DNA of 10,361 bases from Deltaproteobacteria bacterium (lineage in GTDB: Bacteria; Desulfobacterota; GWC2-55-46; S146-70): assembly GCA_015492395.1 (NCBI GenBank), contig WGFD01000233.1, forward strand, positions 1 to 10,361, given 5' to 3'. Position 1 is the stretch's first letter. Each line of letters opens with the position of its first letter. A program made the translations under genes and the position numbers. The notes under the pieces were generated by a model that worked only from the letters and a program-made list of their open reading frames with translations, was not told the origin of the DNA and ran no database searches. Positions 1-6,129 of the stretch are shown here, piece after piece.

Positions 1-161
1 ACATGGCAGTCCGCGCAGGCGAGGGTCACGTTCCCGCCATAGTGGTATTCGCCTGCCTGAACAGTGGATAAAAGAAAGACAAAAATAACAAGAATAAAGG
101 AGGAGCTGTGAATAAAGAACTTCAATGGCCGGATTTCGTATTTATGTTCACCACTTTCCAT
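1..161 (-). CDS. Secreted c-type cytochrome, N-terminal part (runs off window edge)
   Basis: This gene is too short inside the window to be an obvious long ORF. Reading the minus strand from the ATG at 161-159 gives 53 residues. A basic N-terminal stretch comes first, then a hydrophobic signal segment (roughly residues 22-33) ending in an STVQAGEYHYGG-like region. The segment closes with a CADCH heme-binding motif at the window edge. CxxCH after a signal peptide indicates a c-type cytochrome matured outside the cytoplasm, and the rest, probably with more hemes, lies left of base 1. A GGAG sequence lies 7-8 bases before the ATG. The start is 2 bp after the stop of the NHL gene at 164, so it is almost certainly in the same operon and translationally coupled. 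The number of hemes and the exact family cannot be judged from this fragment. Confidence 0.8.
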   Translation of the reverse strand, partial: MESGEHKYEIRPLKFFIHSSSFILVIFVFLLSTVQAGEYHYGGNVTLACADCH

Positions 162-163
162 AC

Positions 164-1081
164 CTACTCCGCCAACTCAAACGCCCTTAATCGAGTCCCC
201 TCCTTCTCTATTAAATATAACCTATTTGCAAGGTCAAAGTCAATGTCAATCGGGAAGAAGTACCTTCCCGGCGCATATTCACGGATACGGCCCAGCTCCG
301 TACCTTCGCTATTATAGAGGATTATCCCCTTCACGGCATCGACGATCCAGATCCTTCCCTCTTTATCCACCTCGACCGACACCGGTACGCCAACGGCGTC
401 CGCCCCCTCTCCCTTGAAGCCGAATCCGGATACGAACCCTCCCGAAGTGTCGAAAATCCTTATGGCCGGAATGTCCATAGGGGTGATGAGATAGAGCCTG
501 TCGCCCTTCACGGTGATACCAGAAAGCGACTTCAGGCCCTCTCCTATCGTGCCCTTGAACACCCCCCCCCTGTCGAAGACAACGCAGTTCGTCGCCGCGC
601 TGTTAAGTACATATATATTTCCCTTCTCATCGATGGCCAACCTCCCAGGTATGAACGGTATCCCATCGGGGAGCGCCAACCTGCCGAGGGAGTCTCCACG
701 GTAGCTGAATATCTCGACGTAGTCCTTGGAGGCCTGGCTTACGTATATGAGCCCCTTTCTGACAACGAGGTCATAGGGAGCTATCAGCCCCTTCTCCTTG
801 CCGAACTTGAAGAGTGGCGTGCCGTCGGTGGCAAAGATGGATATGCTGTTTTTTGCGGGGTCCGCTACGTACACCTCCTCCGCCTCTCCATCGACGTAGA
901 TACCGGTCGGGCCGGCGAACTTCTCATGGAAGAAGCCATCGAGGGTAACGACAGGCTTCAAAAGAAACATGGAGCTTACATTCTCCTCAGCCGCCCGCAA
1001 ACCCAAGGAGATTGAGACTATCAAAGAGGCGACAATCGTGATCAGTACGGCGGACCTCTTCACCTTAAGAGCTGTCAGCAT
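164..1081 (-). CDS. Secreted or membrane-anchored NHL-repeat beta-propeller protein
   Basis: The protein has 305 residues. A basic start followed by a hydrophobic segment (about residues 11-30) is a signal peptide or N-terminal anchor, so the rest should be periplasmic or extracytoplasmic. The remainder is a run of about six repeats of the NHL/6-bladed propeller type, each with the pattern 'P.gi.vd..g.iYVaD...n.I.iF...G' (for example YVADPAKNSISIF, IYVLNSAATNCVVF, IWIVDAVKGIILY, LYLIEKEGTRLRAF). Such propellers act as protein- or ligand-binding scaffolds, and no catalytic residues are apparent. The start overlaps the end of the upstream membrane gene by 17 bp, and a cytochrome gene begins 2 bp after its stop. 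A weak AAGGA lies directly against the ATG, so translation probably relies on coupling. It carries a run of nine G (minus strand) at 562-570. It is the second propeller protein in this operon, but unlike the first it has no OmpA domain. Confidence 0.8.
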   Translation of the reverse strand: MLTALKVKRSAVLITIVASLIVSISLGLRAAEENVSSMFLLKPVVTLDGFFHEKFAGPTGIYVDGEAEEVYVADPAKNSISIFATDGTPLFKFGKEKGLIAPYDLVVRKGLIYVSQASKDYVEIFSYRGDSLGRLALPDGIPFIPGRLAIDEKGNIYVLNSAATNCVVFDRGGVFKGTIGEGLKSLSGITVKGDRLYLITPMDIPAIRIFDTSGGFVSGFGFKGEGADAVGVPVSVEVDKEGRIWIVDAVKGIILYNSEGTELGRIREYAPGRYFFPIDIDFDLANRLYLIEKEGTRLRAFELAE

Positions 1082-2363
1082 TCCTTACTAGCCGCCGCTT
1101 AAAGGTAACGTATAAAAAGAGCCTGTCAAGCAGCAGGGCAAAGATCGCAAAGTATCCTACAGAGGCCAGGTACAACCTGTGCTCGAAGATGACGTCTATT
1201 ATAGGGATAAAGCTGGATGTCGGAGAGAGAATGATGAAGAACCATAGGATAAAGAAGGAGACTGTTCTGTAAAGGCCACCCCTCTCCCTTTCACTGCGGC
1301 CCCTTATAAAGAGATATACGGCCAGAGAGATAATCGCTACGACCACTATAAGCGACACAACCGGAGGGGGAAGGGGTATATTAAGGACCGTGCCCTCACT
1401 CAGCCGCGGAACCTCGAAGAGGCCCCTGGAGACAGGAAAGTCGTAATCGAGGTTTTGATTGGCAGGGAATATCAGCAGGGTTATATAGTAGAGTATCACA
1501 TTGAACTGCGTGATGAGATACTCCCACGGTGTTATACTCTTCACACCAAAACCGGCGGATGCCTCACTCAGATCGTTGAATCCCCCGGAGGGCACGAGTG
1601 TGCGCACGACAAAGAAGGCCAGGAGGACCGAAAGCACCGCATAGAGGGGCCACCGGGTCGCAATCTCTCTTACCCTGCCCTTGGACACAAAGCAGAGGTC
1701 GTAGAGGAGTATGACGGCGGGAAGTGTCACGGCTACCTCCTTGGAGTAGAATCCGAGGATGTAGGATATAGGCACACCTGCGTAAAGGGCGACCCTCTTA
1801 GCCCTTTCGGACGCGCCGGCAGCACTTGCGAACAGAAGAACGGCGAAGAGGTAGAAGAGGCTCGACAAACTCTCCATCCTCTGGACTATGTATGTAACGG
1901 CCTCGGTCTGGATCGGATGAACGGCAAAGAGGAGAGCGGCGAATGCGGCCACTCTCCTGGACCAGCCTGCCCGACCTGTCCGCCAAGCTTTGACAGGCGG
2001 GGCGGACAGGCCATCTTCGGACCCGGAAGCGAAACCGCTTCCACTGAAGGTGAGGTACAGCAGGATGTATACCAGCACTCCATTGACGGCGTGGATCAGC
2101 GTATTCACGATATGGTAACCGACGACATTAAGTCCGCCAACGGCGTAGTTGAGAGCGAAGGTAACCATGGTTACCCCCCTCCCGGACACCAGGATCTCGG
2201 GAAGGTTGGAGAGGCTCTTGAGCCTATGGTTCTCTACTATCTGCGGGGAGTCATCAAAGTGAAAGGCGGCATGGAAGGTGTTGGAGTAGACGATGAAGGT
2301 CGCCGCCACTATTATCAGACACACTATGTAGTGGTATCTCCTCTCCCCCTTCATCCAGTCCAT
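1065..2363 (-). CDS. Polytopic GT-C-like membrane protein, TMTC/DUF1736-type membrane half
   Basis: The protein has 432 residues and many hydrophobic helices. Features of the bacterial TMTC-like family (relatives of eukaryotic O-mannosyltransferases TMTC1-4) are visible. An FDD motif at 36-38 follows the first membrane helix, where GT-C enzymes carry their catalytic acid. An HPIQTEAVTYIVQRMESL block lies at about 149-166, and an EHRLYLASVG block at about 394-403 near the C-terminus. Family members normally continue from there into a last membrane helix, an RN.VW.D...LW.D motif and a TPR tail. Here the protein simply ends, and that missing tail is encoded by the upstream gene (2546-3205). The start is supported by GGAGG 7 bases before the ATG at 2363. 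A non-conserved loop at about residues 106-137 contains a palindromic repeat (1975-2010). The likely role is lipid-linked sugar transfer onto a secreted protein or glycan, but the donor and acceptor are unknown. Confidence 0.7.
   Translation of the reverse strand: MDWMKGERRYHYIVCLIIVAATFIVYSNTFHAAFHFDDSPQIVENHRLKSLSNLPEILVSGRGVTMVTFALNYAVGGLNVVGYHIVNTLIHAVNGVLVYILLYLTFSGSGFASGSEDGLSAPPVKAWRTGRAGWSRRVAAFAALLFAVHPIQTEAVTYIVQRMESLSSLFYLFAVLLFASAAGASERAKRVALYAGVPISYILGFYSKEVAVTLPAVILLYDLCFVSKGRVREIATRWPLYAVLSVLLAFFVVRTLVPSGGFNDLSEASAGFGVKSITPWEYLITQFNVILYYITLLIFPANQNLDYDFPVSRGLFEVPRLSEGTVLNIPLPPPVVSLIVVVAIISLAVYLFIRGRSERERGGLYRTVSFFILWFFIILSPTSSFIPIIDVIFEHRLYLASVGYFAIFALLLDRLFLYVTFKRRLVRNADSS
1975..2010. 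repeat. In-frame palindromic repeat within the membrane-protein gene
   Basis: A perfect 10-bp inverted repeat has arms CCTGTCCGCC (1975-1984) and GGCGGACAGG (2001-2010) around a 16-base centre. The centre itself holds a partial second copy of the right arm (TGACAGGCGG), giving alternative pairings. It encodes about residues 118-130 (GLSAPPVKAWRTG) of the membrane protein, in a loop that looks longer than usual for the family. Its position in a dispensable loop suggests a small mobile palindrome inserted without breaking the frame. Confidence 0.5.
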
Positions 2364-2545
2364 CCGATACCTCCGTCGTTGAAGCCCCCCGCAGCGAACT
2401 GCAGACTTGCCTGTAGCAGGCAGGGAATCTTCTCATCTATTTCGTCCGCGATGCGTGTTCAATCAGGTCAGTTACGCAAAAAACAGGTCCGCTCTAAGTC
2501 CAGTTCCTATCCGCCGCACAGAAAGAGACGCACTATTATACAGCG
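2364..2545 (-). promoter_or_regulatory. 182-bp spacer inside the operon with a possible internal promoter
   Basis: This is the only sizeable gap in the minus-strand operon. All three minus frames contain early stops, so no remnant coding region for either neighbour is evident. A perfect TATAAT lies at 2540-2535 (minus), just after the TPR gene's stop, but no convincing -35 box sits 16-18 bases upstream. A 6-bp hairpin, TGCCTG-3 nt-CAGGCA, lies at 2408-2422 and lacks a T-run, so it is not an intrinsic terminator. The spacer coincides with the junction of the permuted gene pair described in the findings. Confidence 0.3.
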
Positions 2546-3205
2546 CTAATCCCGTGTACCACCTATATCGTCCCTCTTCTCCATTCTCTTGAGCAGCATG
2601 AGGTTCCACTTCGCGCCATCGTCATGCGGATCTATGCGTAGCACCTCCTCGAACTCGGCCCCGGCCTCGCTTGCCATACCCAGCCTCTTGTAGGTCAGGC
2701 CGAGGTTGTAGTGTATCGACTTGTCGTCTGGAGAGAGTTCCAGGGCAGCCCTGTAATGGCGCACGGCCCCATAGAGGTCGCCCTTGAGAGTAAGAATATT
2801 GCCGAGGTTGGCGTTCGCCTGGAGCTCATACTTGGGCATTGCCCTTACACCGTAGTGCCCCGCCTTCAGGGTATCATTGATATCCAGCACCTTCTCCAGC
2901 TCCTCCCGCGCCATGTCGTACTCCCTGAGCCTTATGTAGCTTATGGCCTTATTGTAGTGGGGCTCGACGTACCACGGATCGGCCTTGACCGCGAGGTCAA
3001 GGACCTCCAGGGCCTCTCTGTACATGCCCCTGTCTATAAGGGCGTCTCCGAGATTATTGTGGGGCCTGGACTCCCGTGGCGACTTCGCGACCACATCGGA
3101 CCAGAGCGAGACGCCGTCACGCCAGACGGCATTCCGCCTGTAGGAGAGAGCACCGAAGAGGAGGATTATGACAAAGAGTACGGCTGTCCCGGTCCTTCCC
3201 ATCAC
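2546..3205 (-). CDS. TPR protein with N-terminal membrane helix (TMTC-type C-terminal half)
   Basis: The protein has 219 residues. One hydrophobic helix (about residues 7-22) is followed by the motif YRRNAVWRDGVSLWSDVVAKSP (about 22-43). That motif marks the junction between the last membrane helix and the TPR region in TMTC-like proteins. About four tetratricopeptide repeats then follow (for example RPHNNLGDALIDRGMYREAL, SIHYNLGLTYKRLGMASEA). The TPRs should face the extracytoplasmic side and bind a protein partner. The GTG start overlaps the stop of the upstream NHL-OmpA gene as GTGA, with an ATG as the second codon, so the exact start is ambiguous by one codon and translation is probably coupled. 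The protein looks like the natural C-terminal continuation of the membrane protein encoded downstream at 1065-2363. The two may form one functional complex. Without that neighbour it would be called only a membrane-anchored TPR protein. Confidence 0.8.
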   Translation of the reverse strand: MMGRTGTAVLFVIILLFGALSYRRNAVWRDGVSLWSDVVAKSPRESRPHNNLGDALIDRGMYREALEVLDLAVKADPWYVEPHYNKAISYIRLREYDMAREELEKVLDINDTLKAGHYGVRAMPKYELQANANLGNILTLKGDLYGAVRHYRAALELSPDDKSIHYNLGLTYKRLGMASEAGAEFEEVLRIDPHDDGAKWNLMLLKRMEKRDDIGGTRD

Positions 3206-4575
3206 TCGGCAACAACGAGAAAGTCCACCCTCCTGGACTTGGCCATGGCCTCCTCGGTCTTTTCCATGGTCATTACCCGTCCATACGGCACCACCTTGAG
3301 CCTTGAGGGATCTATGGAGGCCTCCTCTATGAAGTAGTCCATCACAGCCTTCGCCCTCCTCTCCGAGAGCCCGAGGTTGTATTCGTCGCTACCCCTCTCA
3401 TCGGCGTAACCCTGGACATTTATCTTTATGTCAGGGTTCTTTTTCAGCCACTCCGCATCTTTGTCGAGCACCTCCCTGTCTTCATCATCGAGCTCAGCGC
3501 TGTCCAGGTCGAAGTAGACCGGAAGCAGCCTGGCCTCCTCCTCCACCATCTTCTCCACCTCGTCCTCGGCCTGAGGCGCCTCCTCTACTTTGGTCTCGAC
3601 GACCGGCTGGACCTCCTCCACGATCTCAACTATCTCGAAGACCCTGACCTGATTCGTCCCGTCGGCCACATAGACCCTGTCATCATCGTCTACCGCTATC
3701 CTCCTGGGCCATCTGAAGAGCCGAGATCCCCCGAACTCCCAGAGCGGTTTCCCCTCGCTGTCATACACGATCGCCTGGAACCTGTTCGCATCCACCACGT
3801 ATATCCTGTCACTCGCCTTCCCGACGGCGAGGTCGGACGGCATGCTGAAGCCGCCCAGGAGGCTGGAGATTCTCCCGAAGGCGAGCATAACCTTCCCTTC
3901 TCTGTTGATCCTCAGCACCCTGAACCCCCCCGAGTCGAGGAAGGTAAAGTCCCCGCGCGCGTCCAGCCCCCTGACATTGATGAACTTTCCCTTCCCTTCC
4001 ACCTGCGATATGAACTTGCCGCTCGGGTCGAGCGTGATGATCCTCGCATCCGCTCCCGACGTCCCTATGTGGATCAGTCCATCACCGTCAACGGCGATGG
4101 ACTGTATAAAGAGATCATCCGCCGCTGGAACACCGGAGATCTCCAGAAGACCCTTGTACTTCCCCTTGTAGTCGTAGACCGCTATATCCCTGCTGCCGGA
4201 AACGAGCACGTTCCCATCCGCATCGAGGGCGATATCGGTAACGTCGCTCTCCCCCCCCCCCAAGAGGGGGAAGGAGTAGAGGGGTATGCCGTCCAGTTGC
4301 GTTATAACCACCCGTCTGTTGCCGCCGTCCAGGACATACAGCTCGTCAGCCTCGTCATCTATGTAGAGGGCGTTTATCGCCCCGAAGACCACTCCGGTGG
4401 TCCTGCCGTCGATGGAGTGGAGGTAGTTGAGGCGGAAGATGCGCTTAACACGATCCTCTGGGGTTGTATCGGCGGCGGAGACGGTCGCGGCCAGGACCAA
4501 TAGGAGAGAGAGAAAGAAGACCACGGTGGACAGGCGTGCCCCGAGTGAGCGGCATATGGCCGATACGGTAAACAT
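3202..4575 (-). CDS. NHL beta-propeller fused to an OmpA-type peptidoglycan-binding domain
   Basis: From the ATG at 4575 the product has 457 residues. A TTG at 4611 would add 12, but it overlaps the predicted promoter and lacks a ribosome site. Residues 1-34 form a signal peptide ending in LAATVSA. Residues of about 45-300 are NHL-type repeats (LYVLDGGNRRVVI, IYVVDANRFQAIVY, VYVADGTNQVRVF). A very acidic Glu/Val-rich linker of about 40 residues follows. The last 108 residues are an OmpA/Pal-like domain with YFDLDSAEL, GYADERGSDEYNLGLSERRA and RRVDF motifs, which bind diaminopimelate in peptidoglycan. The protein is therefore probably periplasmic or outer-membrane associated, presenting a propeller on the cell wall. 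It is the first gene of the operon and overlaps the TPR gene as GTGA. No Shine-Dalgarno is visible before the ATG. A run of eleven G (minus strand, 4261-4251) encodes the LLGGGES segment and could slip. Confidence 0.85.
   Translation of the reverse strand: MFTVSAICRSLGARLSTVVFFLSLLLVLAATVSAADTTPEDRVKRIFRLNYLHSIDGRTTGVVFGAINALYIDDEADELYVLDGGNRRVVITQLDGIPLYSFPLLGGGESDVTDIALDADGNVLVSGSRDIAVYDYKGKYKGLLEISGVPAADDLFIQSIAVDGDGLIHIGTSGADARIITLDPSGKFISQVEGKGKFINVRGLDARGDFTFLDSGGFRVLRINREGKVMLAFGRISSLLGGFSMPSDLAVGKASDRIYVVDANRFQAIVYDSEGKPLWEFGGSRLFRWPRRIAVDDDDRVYVADGTNQVRVFEIVEIVEEVQPVVETKVEEAPQAEDEVEKMVEEEARLLPVYFDLDSAELDDEDREVLDKDAEWLKKNPDIKINVQGYADERGSDEYNLGLSERRAKAVMDYFIEEASIDPSRLKVVPYGRVMTMEKTEEAMAKSRRVDFLVVAE
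4251..4261 (-). repeat. Eleven-base G homopolymer inside the NHL-OmpA gene
   Basis: There are eleven consecutive C on the plus strand (G on the coding strand), within codons for the LLGGGES segment near residue 106. A one-base length change would frameshift the gene well before the OmpA domain. Tracts of this length can act as phase-variation switches, but they are also classic sequencing-error sites. Confidence 0.6.
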
Positions 4576-4582
4576 AATGTGT

Positions 4583-4611
4583 ATATTATCCGATTCGAAG
4601 AAGTTCTTCAA
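4583..4611 (-). promoter_or_regulatory. Sigma-70-like promoter for the NHL-OmpA operon
   Basis: On the minus strand TTGAAG (4611-4606) is followed after 17 bases by TAATAT (4588-4583). Only seven bases separate the -10 box from the ATG at 4575, so transcription would begin at or next to the start codon. This fits the lack of a Shine-Dalgarno and suggests a leaderless or nearly leaderless mRNA. The assignment rests on box quality and position only. Confidence 0.45.
4597..4609. promoter_or_regulatory. Perfect inverted repeat overlapping the operon promoter
   Basis: GAAGAA and TTCTTC flank a single central base, a 6+1+6 perfect inverted repeat. It overlaps the -35 box and the spacer of the predicted promoter. 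This is where a repressor operator would be expected. Chance occurrence cannot be excluded. Confidence 0.3.
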
Positions 4612-4625
4612 GCGGGAAATCTGGC

Positions 4626-4663
4626 AAAAAAAAGGGGAGGGCTATTAAATAACCCTCCCCTTT
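4626..4663 (-). terminator. Intrinsic terminator after the hexaheme cytochrome gene
   Basis: On the minus strand an 11-bp perfect stem (AAAGGGGAGGG with CCCTCCCCTTT, plus-strand 4653-4663 and 4631-4641) encloses an 11-nt loop. A run of eight T follows (4633-4626; the outer three stem bases overlap it). It lies 24 bases beyond the cytochrome stop codon and upstream of the next gene's promoter, so the cytochrome is probably largely monocistronic. Confidence 0.9.
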
Positions 4664-4686
4664 CGGATAACCGCTTCAGGAAGATA

Positions 4687-5976
4687 CTACCTGTTGTGGC
4701 ACTGCTGACATCCCCTGTTGGTGGGGACGCCGTTCGCGGTCTGGCTGCTCACATCTACGGCCTGGAGGTAGTCCCACCTCAGGTTGTCGTAGTATGGCCC
4801 GCCGTGCGCGAAGTGGCAGCTCAGACAGAAGACCTTGTCCTCGTTGTCAGCATTGGCAAAGTAGGTACCGTTGGCCTGCCACCCGTCACCCTGGGCCGCG
4901 GGAACCTTGAAGTCATCCGTGTTGATGGTGTTATAGTGGTTCCAGTCGATGCTGTCGACGCTTGCGCCAGACGTCTCGCTGTCGTTGATGAGTGCGTCGA
5001 TCGGGTGCCTCCTCCAGTCATCCCCGGCCATGTTGTTGGCGACGTTAGCCTCATGCCAGTTGTCGTGGCACATCGCGCACCACCTGCCGATACCGACACT
5101 GGAACCTGCCGTATCGTTGTCAGACCCGGCACCGGGAGCGGCGTAGATGTTAGAGTCGGTTTCACCGGTCGGAGTGCCGTCCGAGACCGGCCACATGGGA
5201 TCATTGCCGACTAGGGGTTCATATACAGGAACGTATTCACCGCCGGCCGCGAAGGTGCCCGTCGTGCTCCCCTTCCAGGAGGAGGTGTAGTTGGCGCCCG
5301 CCGCCTTTCCTCCATCGTCGTTTAGGTCTACACCACCGGGAGGCTGGATAGCACCGGCATCACCAGGCGCGATCTTGAGGTTACGGTACCTGTTTATATA
5401 CGCGTGAGAGTCACTGTCCGTGCCGTGCGGATCGTGGCAGCTCGTACAGGAGAAGCCGGCGATCTGAGTATCACCACCCGGAGGTGTGACGTTAATCAGA
5501 CCGAGCGAATGGCCCCTGCCCAGACCGACGAGACCGACGCCCCCGTCATTTTGGCAGTTCCATACGCCGCCGCTCATGTCTCCGCAGACTGGTTGGAAGT
5601 CACCGCCGGCGCCGATATCCGAAAAGCCCATGGTCTGATCCCACATGCCGTCCGCCAGCACCTTCGGGGCAGGCTGATTGTGTGGTGCAAATGTATTGCT
5701 AGGCTGTCCCTGAGCGCCGTCATCGGCGTGGCACTGGAGACAGAAGTTGTGAATCTCCGCCCTGCTGGAGACGCTGCCCCTCAGCAGGATCAGCGAGGTG
5801 CTGTCCACGCTGCCGGTCCCATTCAGGTCGCCGCCACCCTGGCTGTTATGCATGGTGTGGCAGCCGCCGCAGACGAGGTCGCCCGCGCCCCTGTGGAGCG
5901 CCTGGGCCTCGTACGGCACCGCCATGAGGGCGACCGCCCCGATAACCGCAACGGCAAGTAAGTACCATCTCTTCAT
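4687..5976 (-). CDS. Secreted hexaheme c-type cytochrome, OmcS-like
   Basis: The protein has 429 residues with a signal peptide (1-26, ending EAQA). There are six CxxCH heme sites: CGGCH 36, CLQCH 79, CTSCH 177, CAMCH 300, CLSCH 384 and CQQCH 423. Candidate second axial histidines include H43 (CHTMH), H156 (RGHSL), H184 (CHDPHG), H308 or H324 (RRHP) and H391 (CHFAHG). Length, heme number, spacing and the landmarks HRG..CxxCHTMHNSxGG, SCHDPHG and C-terminal CxxCH match my recollection of Geobacter OmcS, a hexaheme cytochrome of about 430 residues that polymerises into extracellular electron-conducting filaments. An additional cysteine pair, C131 and C141, lies outside any heme motif. A strong ribosome site (GGAAGGGAGG) precedes the ATG by 5 bases. 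The gene has its own promoter, a structured leader and a terminator. The cytochrome call is certain. The OmcS-family and filament assignment is strong but unverified. Confidence 0.92.
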   Translation of the reverse strand: MKRWYLLAVAVIGAVALMAVPYEAQALHRGAGDLVCGGCHTMHNSQGGGDLNGTGSVDSTSLILLRGSVSSRAEIHNFCLQCHADDGAQGQPSNTFAPHNQPAPKVLADGMWDQTMGFSDIGAGGDFQPVCGDMSGGVWNCQNDGGVGLVGLGRGHSLGLINVTPPGGDTQIAGFSCTSCHDPHGTDSDSHAYINRYRNLKIAPGDAGAIQPPGGVDLNDDGGKAAGANYTSSWKGSTTGTFAAGGEYVPVYEPLVGNDPMWPVSDGTPTGETDSNIYAAPGAGSDNDTAGSSVGIGRWCAMCHDNWHEANVANNMAGDDWRRHPIDALINDSETSGASVDSIDWNHYNTINTDDFKVPAAQGDGWQANGTYFANADNEDKVFCLSCHFAHGGPYYDNLRWDYLQAVDVSSQTANGVPTNRGCQQCHNR

Positions 5977-6035
5977 GATATCCTCCCTTCCTTATTATAG
6001 TTTCGGTTTATTATTATGCTCTGTGTTGATCCAGC

Positions 6036-6113
6036 AAAAAACCCCCTTCGGGACTCCATCATCCCGCCTGAGGCGCCATCACCCGTCCCGGCGTCATCAT
6101 CAACAGACCGGGA
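6036..6113 (-). promoter_or_regulatory. Structured 5' leader of the cytochrome gene, candidate cis-regulatory RNA
   Basis: The predicted transcript has about 145 untranslated bases. On the minus strand they contain a 6-bp stem TCCCGG/CCGGGA (6113-6108 with 6091-6086), a small hairpin CGCC-TCA-GGCG (6075-6065), and CGGGA/TCCCG (6066-6062 with 6053-6049). A short CCC-GAA-GGG hairpin follows directly, then GG and six T (6041-6036), resembling a weak attenuator. CCGGGA of the first stem could instead pair with the later TCCCG, so alternative folds exist. Three GATGATG/GTGATG elements recur at about 20-25 base intervals. I do not recognise a known riboswitch class. Confidence 0.45.
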
Positions 6114-6129
6114 ACCCTACTTAACTTCT

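Noticed and set aside
2408..2422. 6-bp hairpin in the operon spacer as a terminator
   Set aside because: The stem is short and no T-run follows on either strand.
1455..2549. Long plus-strand open frame of 364 codons opposite the membrane-protein gene
   Set aside because: It is antisense to a gene with clear family motifs and a ribosome site. The translation is low-complexity and unlike any domain I know, and it arises from GC-rich codon bias.
4579..5214. Plus-strand open frames across the cytochrome gene and terminator
   Set aside because: They read through a strong intrinsic terminator and oppose heme motifs in the correct frame. They are shadow frames only.
5994..5999. TATAAT just before the cytochrome ribosome site as a second promoter
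   Set aside because: No acceptable -35 sequence lies 15-18 bases upstream. The promoter at 6130-6157 is far better.
5977..6123. Cyclic-dinucleotide GEMM riboswitch in the cytochrome leader
   Set aside because: The diagnostic GEMM core (the GCAAA... and GGACGCAAAGCC type elements) is not present. Only a generic structured leader can be supported.
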